Assembly (NCBI RefSeq): GCF_030687715.1
Contig: NZ_CP117445.1
Span: 1,608,501-1,672,500, forward strand
Direction of reading: 5' to 3'
DNA length: 64,000 bases
DNA from: Pseudomonas sp. FP2196
GTDB taxonomy: Bacteria; Pseudomonadota; Gammaproteobacteria; Pseudomonadales; Pseudomonadaceae
Shown here: positions 60,801-64,000 of the stretch, one piece after another
Position numbering within the stretch: position 1 is the stretch's first letter
Layout of the letters: each line of letters starts with the position of its first letter
Position numbers and translations under genes: made by a program
Notes under the pieces: generated by a model
Databases searched by the model: none
What the model saw: the letters and a program-made list of their open reading frames with translations, nothing else
What the model was told of the DNA's origin: nothing

Positions 60801-63457
60801 CCTACGGGCAGATTCAGCTCAACGCCGACGGCACCTACACCTACACGCTGACTTCGGCGCCGAAAACCTCGCCGAACGCCAACGACGGGCCGAACACGCT
60901 GAGCGAAAGCTTCACCTACAAAGCCACCGACGCGCTGGGCAACAGCACCACCAGCACCCTCGTCGTCAACATCGTCGATGACGTGCCAAAAGCCGTAGCG
61001 TCGGAGCGTTCGGTTACGGCAGTGGAGATCGATTCCAACCTGCTGATCGTTCTCGACATCTCCGGCAGTATGGCCGACGCGTCCGGTGTACCGGGCCTGT
61101 CGAGGCTGGCGCTGGCCAAACAGGCCATCAGCGCCTTGCTCGACAAGTACGATGATCTGGGCGACGTGAAAGTGCAGCTCGTCACCTTCAGCAGCAACGC
61201 CACCGACCAGACCTCGGTGTGGGTGGATGTGGCCACGGCAAAAACCATTCTCGCCGGCCTCACTGCAGGCGGCGGCACCAACTATGATGCTGCCGTGGCA
61301 ACCATGTACAACGCGTTCAACACCTCGGGCAAACTCACCGGGGCACAAAACGTCGGCTACTTCTTCTCCGACGGCAAACCCAACGAGGGCGATATCGGCA
61401 CCGCCGACGAAGCAACGTTGAAAACCTTCCTCGATGCCAACAACATCAAGAACTACGCAATCGGTCTGGGCAGTGGCGTGAGCAACGCCAACCTCGATCC
61501 GCTGGCGTACGACGGCATCAACCACACCAACACCAACGCGGTGGTGGTCACCGACCTCAACCAGCTCAACTCGGTGCTGTCGGGCACTGTCGAAGGCGCG
61601 CCGGTCACCGGTTCGTTGCTGGGTGAGGGCGGTACGTTCGGCGCCGATGGCGGGTTCATCAAGTCCATCGTGGTCGACGGCACCACTTACACCTACGATC
61701 CGAAAGCCAACGGCGGCCAGGGTTCGCTGACCCCAAGCGGCGGCACCAATCACGGTACCTTCAACACCGCAAACAACACGTTGAGCATTGCTACCAACAA
61801 CAGCGGCACGCTGCTGATCAACCTCGACACCGGCGAATACACCTACACCTCGCAGAAAACCACCACCACGGTGATCACCGAGAACATCGGCTTCACCGTC
61901 AGCGACAACGACGGCGACCTCGCCAGTTCCACGCTGACCGTGAAGGTGATCCCCAACGCGCCACCAGTGGCGATGGACGACCACATCATCACCAACGTGC
62001 TGTCGGGCAACATCGTCGTGCCGGGCGAACTGTTGCTGGCCAACGACACCGATCCGAACGGTGACACCCTCAATGCCACACCAACCAGCTTCAACACCGG
62101 CTGGGTCTCGAAAGCGGCGGACTTCACCGGTACCGGTGCCATCAGCTTCACCGGCACCAATGCCAACAACGCCGCCAACCAGAACCTGGCCAACGTGCGC
62201 AATGCGTTCTCGGCCAACGCGGCAACCATGACCGCCGTGCTGGTGGTCAGCGGCTACCTCGGTGGGGTGAGCAACAGCAACGCCAACGATGAAGATCGCA
62301 TCACCGTCAACCTGCGCCAGGGCGAAACCCTCAATCTGGATCACAACCTGGCGGCCGGTCAAATCAGCATGGAGTACTCGATCAACGGTGGCGCCTACGT
62401 TGCGCTGGCGGACGGGCAAACCCTCACCGCGACGTCGGACGGCGTTTACCAGATCCACATCACCAACATCACCAACCCCACAGGTGGTAACGCCAACGGG
62501 TCGGAAAACTACCAACTGACCATGACCCTCAACTACGCCGGGGCGCATGACATCACCCCGGACTACCACGGCACCTACACCGCCAACGACAACCACGGCG
62601 GCAGCGACACCGCTGCCGTTACCATCAGCTATCAGGATGGTCATACCCTCACCGGCACTGCGGGCGATGACGTGCTGGTGGCCGGCACCGGCAACAACAT
62701 CGTCAACGCGGGCGACGGCAACGACGTGCTCACCGCAGGTTCGGGCAACAACGAACTGCACGGCGGCGCTGGCAACGACTTGCTTTACAGCGGCCCGGGC
62801 AATGACCTGCTCGACGGCGGCAGCGGTATCGACACCGCGAGCTACGCCCATGCCACCACCGGGGTAACGGTCAACCTGGGGCTGCTCGGTGCGCAAAACA
62901 CCCTTGGCGCCGGGACCGACACCCTGACCGGCATCGAAAACCTCGTCGGCTCGAACTTCAATGACAGCCTGACGGGCGACAACAATAACAACGTGATCAA
63001 TGGCGGTTTGGGCAACGACAACCTCAACGGCGGCGGCGGTGATGACCTGCTGATCGGCGGTCTGGGCAATAACACCATGACCGGCGGCGCAGGGGCCGAC
63101 ACCTTCCAGTGGCTCAAAGGCAACAGCGGCCACGACCTGATCACCGACTTCACCCCCGGCACCGACAAGCTCGACCTGTCGCAACTGCTGCAAGGTGAAA
63201 ACGGCAGCACGTCGTCACTCGATGACTACCTGCACTTCACTGTTACTGGCAGTGGCGCCTCGGTGCTTACCAGCATCGATGTGAGTGCCATGGCTGGTGC
63301 TACGCCGAATCAGACCATCGACCTGGCCGGCGTCAACCTGGCTAGCCACTACGGCGTAACGCCCGGGGCGGGCGGGGTGATTGCCAGCGGGCATGACACG
63401 GCGACGATCATCAGCGGCATGCTCAATGATCATTCGTTGAAGGTGGATACGGTGTGA
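54863..63457 (+). CDS. Giant RTX adhesin (LapA/MapA family), 2,864 residues
   Basis: Surface adhesin secreted by type I secretion for biofilm formation. The LapA-type retention module is at the start (MATLIGTVTKVIGQVFAQGT), with AAG sites at residues 103-105 (IAAG) and 116-118 (TAAG), candidates for LapG cleavage. Residues about 330-1310 hold near-identical 246-residue repeats of VCBS/Ig-like type, with variant units after them. A von Willebrand A domain with MIDAS DISGS (Asp2065) spans about 2060-2250. RTX repeats (GAGNDLL, GGLGND) lie at about 2595-2740, followed by a secretion signal. GGAGG lies seven bases before ATG 54863. The size and VWA domain are nearer the second adhesin MapA than LapA, but this is not certain. 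lapD and lapG are not in the window. Confidence 0.93.
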   Translation: MATLIGTVTKVIGQVFAQGTDGTRRVLVEGDKLFAGDQLITGAEGAVAVHLQNGQELTLGRGSNLTMTSELLAGQAAHVNAAEAVTPSDAQLTDVEQIQKAIAAGDDPTQSAEATAAGPNAPGNPSGELGGGHSFVLLTEVGGRVDPIIGFPTAGFNGIPEFPEERRNAVIDNGDGTVAPVVPPPPVNNPVTLTGLGAAGGELTLNEANLPDGSAANPGALTQSGSFTVSAPDGLSSLSIGGINVINGGVPVGFPQSITTQLGNTLTITGYNPATGVVTYSYTLNGNETHAVGDGSNSLSEQFTVIAGDSNGDTATGTLDVNITDDVPRAFDDSNGIASETLLTLTGNVLTNDVQGADRVPTGPITPGTFTGTYGTLVLNANGTYTYTLNISDADFKALNGGGNGTETFTYTLTDADGDTSTANLVLQIHNNDDPVVINGLNVEGGELTVYEQNLSDGSTPDSSALTQSGTFTITALDGVTTLTIGGIAVVTNGVAAGFPQSITTPLGSTLTITGFNAATGVVSYSYTLVDNEAHPTANGANNLPEQFAVTVVDDNGTTANATLDVNIVDDLPKAVDDSNPTTASESQLTLTGNVLTNDVQGADRVSTGPITPGTFTGTYGTLQLNANGTYTYTLNISDADFKALNGGGNGTETFTYTLTDADGDTSTANLVLQIHNNDDPVIINGLDVNGGELTVYEQNLSDGSAPDSTALTQSGTFTITALDGVTTLTIGGIAVVTNGVAAGFPQSITTPLGSTLTITGFNAVTGVVSYSYTLVDNEAHPTANGANNLPEQFAVTVVDDNGTTANATLDVNIVDDLPKAVDDSNTTTASESQLTLTGNVLTNDVQGADRVTTGPVTAGTFTGTYGTLVLNANGTYTYTLNISDADFKALNGGGNGTETFIYTLTDADGDTSTANLVLQIHNNDDPVIINGLDVNGGELTVYEQNLSDGSAPDSTALTQSGTFTITALDGVTTLTIGGIAVVTNGVAAGFPQSITTPLGSTLTITGFNATTGVVSYSYTLVDNEAHPTANGANNLPEQFAVTVVDDNGTTANATLDVNIVDDLPKAVDDSNTTTASESQLTLTGNVLTNDVQGADRVTTGPVTAGTFTGTYGTLQLNANGTYTYTLNISDADFKALNGGGNGTETFTYTLTDADGDTSTANLVLQIHNNDDPVIINGLDVNGGELTVYEQNLSDGTSPNTPALTQSGTFTITALDGLQTLTVGGINVVTGGVAAGFPQSIVTPLGSTLTITGYNPTTGVVSYSYTLVDNETHPNANGANSITENFNVVATDTDGSTASGQINVNIVDDLPSAHPDAASVAEGGTVSGNVLNNDIGGADGPAVTGAVVGVRAGSDTSSSAIGGLNSQINGTYGYLTLDANGNAVYHSNPNGVSGPGAVDVFTYTVRDADGDESTTTITIDVANSKLYAVSDTDVTVYEKALDLTKDGADLAPGTVIGSDPTNTGETASGTLVGSVTGAVGAISYALVGSATGNYGQIVLNSNGTYTYTLTSPATTSPNADDGANTLTESFTYQATDSLGNIVTSTIVVSIVDDVPKALNDSNANTASESLLTLNGNVLTNDVQGADVVATGPITAGTFVGTYGTLVLNANGTYTYTLNTSDADFKALNGGGNGTETFTYTLTDADGDTSTANLVLNIHNNNDPVVLNGLDVYGGELTVYEKNLSDGTSPNTPALTQSGTFTVTALDGLQTLTVGGIAVVTNGVAAGFPQSTVSPLGSTFTITGYNPATGVISYSYTLVDNETHPNANGANSLTENFNVVATDTDGSTASGQINVNIIDDLPTAKPDTGSVAEGGTVNVSVLGNDVSGADGTATVVGVRAGSNTGTSAVGGLNSNINGAYGYLTLDAEGNAVYHSNPNSVSPPGATDTFTYTIRDSDGDESTTTITINVADCKLVASVDQDVTVYEKALDLTQNGQDLAPGTVTGSDPANTGETATGTLVGAVTGGSGAITYTLVGSATGTYGQIQLNADGTYTYTLTSAPKTSPNANDGPNTLSESFTYKATDALGNSTTSTLVVNIVDDVPKAVASERSVTAVEIDSNLLIVLDISGSMADASGVPGLSRLALAKQAISALLDKYDDLGDVKVQLVTFSSNATDQTSVWVDVATAKTILAGLTAGGGTNYDAAVATMYNAFNTSGKLTGAQNVGYFFSDGKPNEGDIGTADEATLKTFLDANNIKNYAIGLGSGVSNANLDPLAYDGINHTNTNAVVVTDLNQLNSVLSGTVEGAPVTGSLLGEGGTFGADGGFIKSIVVDGTTYTYDPKANGGQGSLTPSGGTNHGTFNTANNTLSIATNNSGTLLINLDTGEYTYTSQKTTTTVITENIGFTVSDNDGDLASSTLTVKVIPNAPPVAMDDHIITNVLSGNIVVPGELLLANDTDPNGDTLNATPTSFNTGWVSKAADFTGTGAISFTGTNANNAANQNLANVRNAFSANAATMTAVLVVSGYLGGVSNSNANDEDRITVNLRQGETLNLDHNLAAGQISMEYSINGGAYVALADGQTLTATSDGVYQIHITNITNPTGGNANGSENYQLTMTLNYAGAHDITPDYHGTYTANDNHGGSDTAAVTISYQDGHTLTGTAGDDVLVAGTGNNIVNAGDGNDVLTAGSGNNELHGGAGNDLLYSGPGNDLLDGGSGIDTASYAHATTGVTVNLGLLGAQNTLGAGTDTLTGIENLVGSNFNDSLTGDNNNNVINGGLGNDNLNGGGGDDLLIGGLGNNTMTGGAGADTFQWLKGNSGHDLITDFTPGTDKLDLSQLLQGENGSTSSLDDYLHFTVTGSGASVLTSIDVSAMAGATPNQTIDLAGVNLASHYGVTPGAGGVIASGHDTATIISGMLNDHSLKVDTV
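56591..58804 (+). repeat. Tandem 738-base repeats in the adhesin gene
   Basis: Units start with GACGACAGCAAC at 56591, 57329 and 58067, exactly 738 bases apart, and differ at few positions. A related unit precedes (from 55856), and a diverged one begins near 59530. The close match at DNA level suggests recent duplication or gene conversion. Confidence 0.9.
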
Positions 63458-63485
63458 TCGGCCTTTGATTCAGGCCTGAAACGAC

Positions 63486-63525
63486 AAAACCCGCCGTCCC
63501 GGTTGAACGGGACGACGGGTTTTTT
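63486..63525 (+). terminator. Intrinsic terminator of the adhesin gene
   Basis: AAAACCCGCCGTCCCG and CGGGACGACGGGTTTT pair along 16 bases with one mismatch, six-base loop, then a T run. It starts about 28 bases after the adhesin stop codon. Confidence 0.9.
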
Positions 63526-63558
63526 CTGCCTGAAGCGATGTATCGCCTGTGAGTCAGC

Positions 63559-63606
63559 CTTCGCGGGCAAGCCCCCGGACGGCGATCCGACGAAGACGTC
63601 AGCAAT
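63559..63606. repeat. Single REP arm with conserved spacer
   Basis: CTTCGCGGGCAAGCCCCCGG followed by GGCGATCCGACGAAGACGTC, which matches the spacer of the 44271 doublet. The right arm is missing, so it is a decayed or solo copy. Confidence 0.55.
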
Positions 63607-63642
63607 CACAACATCTCACTCAAGGCTTGTCACTGAGGCCTG

Positions 63643-63999
63643 CTACTGCGGCAATTCCAGATTATTCAGCACCCGATTCACCGCCAGTTCCCCGAGCATG
63701 ATCAATTGCGCAAGGCCCAGCACTGTTCTGCGTTGCGGCGCGGGCAACAGGCGGGCGAAGTCATGGGCGATGGTCTTGGCCGAAGCGAGTGTTTCGCAGG
63801 CATCGAGCAGCAATTCCTCGTTTTTGGTGTCGGCAGTCGCGGCATACATTCCGCGGGTTTTACGGGGCGGCGTGGATCCAGGCGGGCAGAGGTAATGATC
63901 GAGGGCGCGGTCGGCGGCTTCGTTGAGCTTTTTCGAGTCGAGGGATTCGTAGGGGGAGGAGGGGGCGGTTTCAGGCGGGTTGGGCGTGGGTTTGATCAT
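63643..63999 (-). CDS. DUF6124 family protein
   Basis: 118-residue soluble protein typical of pseudomonads. The Pro-rich start MIKPTPNPPETAPSSPYESL is followed by the conserved DSKKLNEAADRALDHYL and a helical end that finishes LAVNRVLNNLELPQ. Function unknown. Its ATG is at the very right edge, so the upstream ribosome site is not visible. Confidence 0.85.
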   Translation of the reverse strand: MIKPTPNPPETAPSSPYESLDSKKLNEAADRALDHYLCPPGSTPPRKTRGMYAATADTKNEELLLDACETLASAKTIAHDFARLLPAPQRRTVLGLAQLIMLGELAVNRVLNNLELPQ

Positions 64000-64000
64000 G

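Noticed and set aside
62640..63060. Short periodic repeats resembling a CRISPR array
   Set aside because: They encode nine-residue RTX repeats (GGxGxDxLx) in frame with the adhesin; there are no unique spacers.
56729..63193. A 2,154-codon open frame on the minus strand opposite the adhesin
   Set aside because: It mirrors the repeats of the adhesin gene; the frame stays open because of the G+C-rich codon use. It has no ribosome site or recognisable domain.

Overview
The window looks like a chromosomal segment of a fluorescent-group Pseudomonas. It has high-GC housekeeping genes, a guanidinobutyrase locus in the same gene order as P. aeruginosa PA1418-PA1422, a LapA/MapA-type RTX adhesin with its own type I secretion system, many Pseudomonas-specific small proteins, and numerous intergenic REP doublets. 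No rRNA, tRNA, CRISPR array, integrase or insertion sequence was recognised. Identifications rest on reading motifs, not on database searches.

Layout. 1-9.3 kb: a truncated EamA transporter, aceK, hrpA, a stand-alone KAS III and an ECF sigma/anti-sigma pair. 9.4-20.3 kb: a porin, a FemAB-like acyltransferase, a probable LysR-hydrolase-cyclophilin-ABC exporter operon, azoR, a YigM-like transporter and a YbdG-like mechanosensitive channel. 20.4-29.6 kb: an A+T-richer, REP-free run of ten co-directional genes, described below. 29.7-42 kb: a DEAD-box helicase, a papain-like (C70-type) cysteine protease with a partner gene, several small envelope proteins, CvfB, two more transporters, a LysR regulator and a serine-less ACP-like protein. 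42-48.5 kb: an MBL hydrolase and the gbu locus. 48.5-64 kb: a DTW-domain tRNA modifier, then adaptor, ABC and TolC genes divergent from a 2,864-residue adhesin, and a DUF6124 protein.

The most novel part is 20.4-29.6 kb. A near-consensus sigma-54 promoter (20565-20581) reads into a 55-codon acidic peptide gene. A short G+C-rich palindrome follows. Then come genes for a short M3-type metallopeptidase, a TPR protein, a VOC protein, a MATE-like exporter, a PQQ-type beta-propeller without signal peptide, a 64-residue basic protein, an arginase-fold enzyme with a ~115-residue N-terminal extension, a metal-dependent O-methyltransferase and a JmjC/cupin-type hydroxylase. Genes overlap or lie within about 60 nt of each other. 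This composition (small peptide, three tailoring enzymes, peptidase, exporter) fits a peptide-derived natural-product (RiPP-like) pathway. The proposal that an arginase acts on a peptide is by analogy with known peptide arginases of RiPP pathways. I do not recognise this exact cluster.

Elsewhere the genes form familiar working units. GbuA, two permeases and a small NTF2-like protein are divergent from the regulator GbuR, with a LysR-type palindrome between them. The adhesin has a LapA-type retention module with two candidate LapG sites, near-identical 246-residue repeats, a von Willebrand A domain and RTX repeats, and sits beside its secretion genes. No lapD or lapG is in the window.
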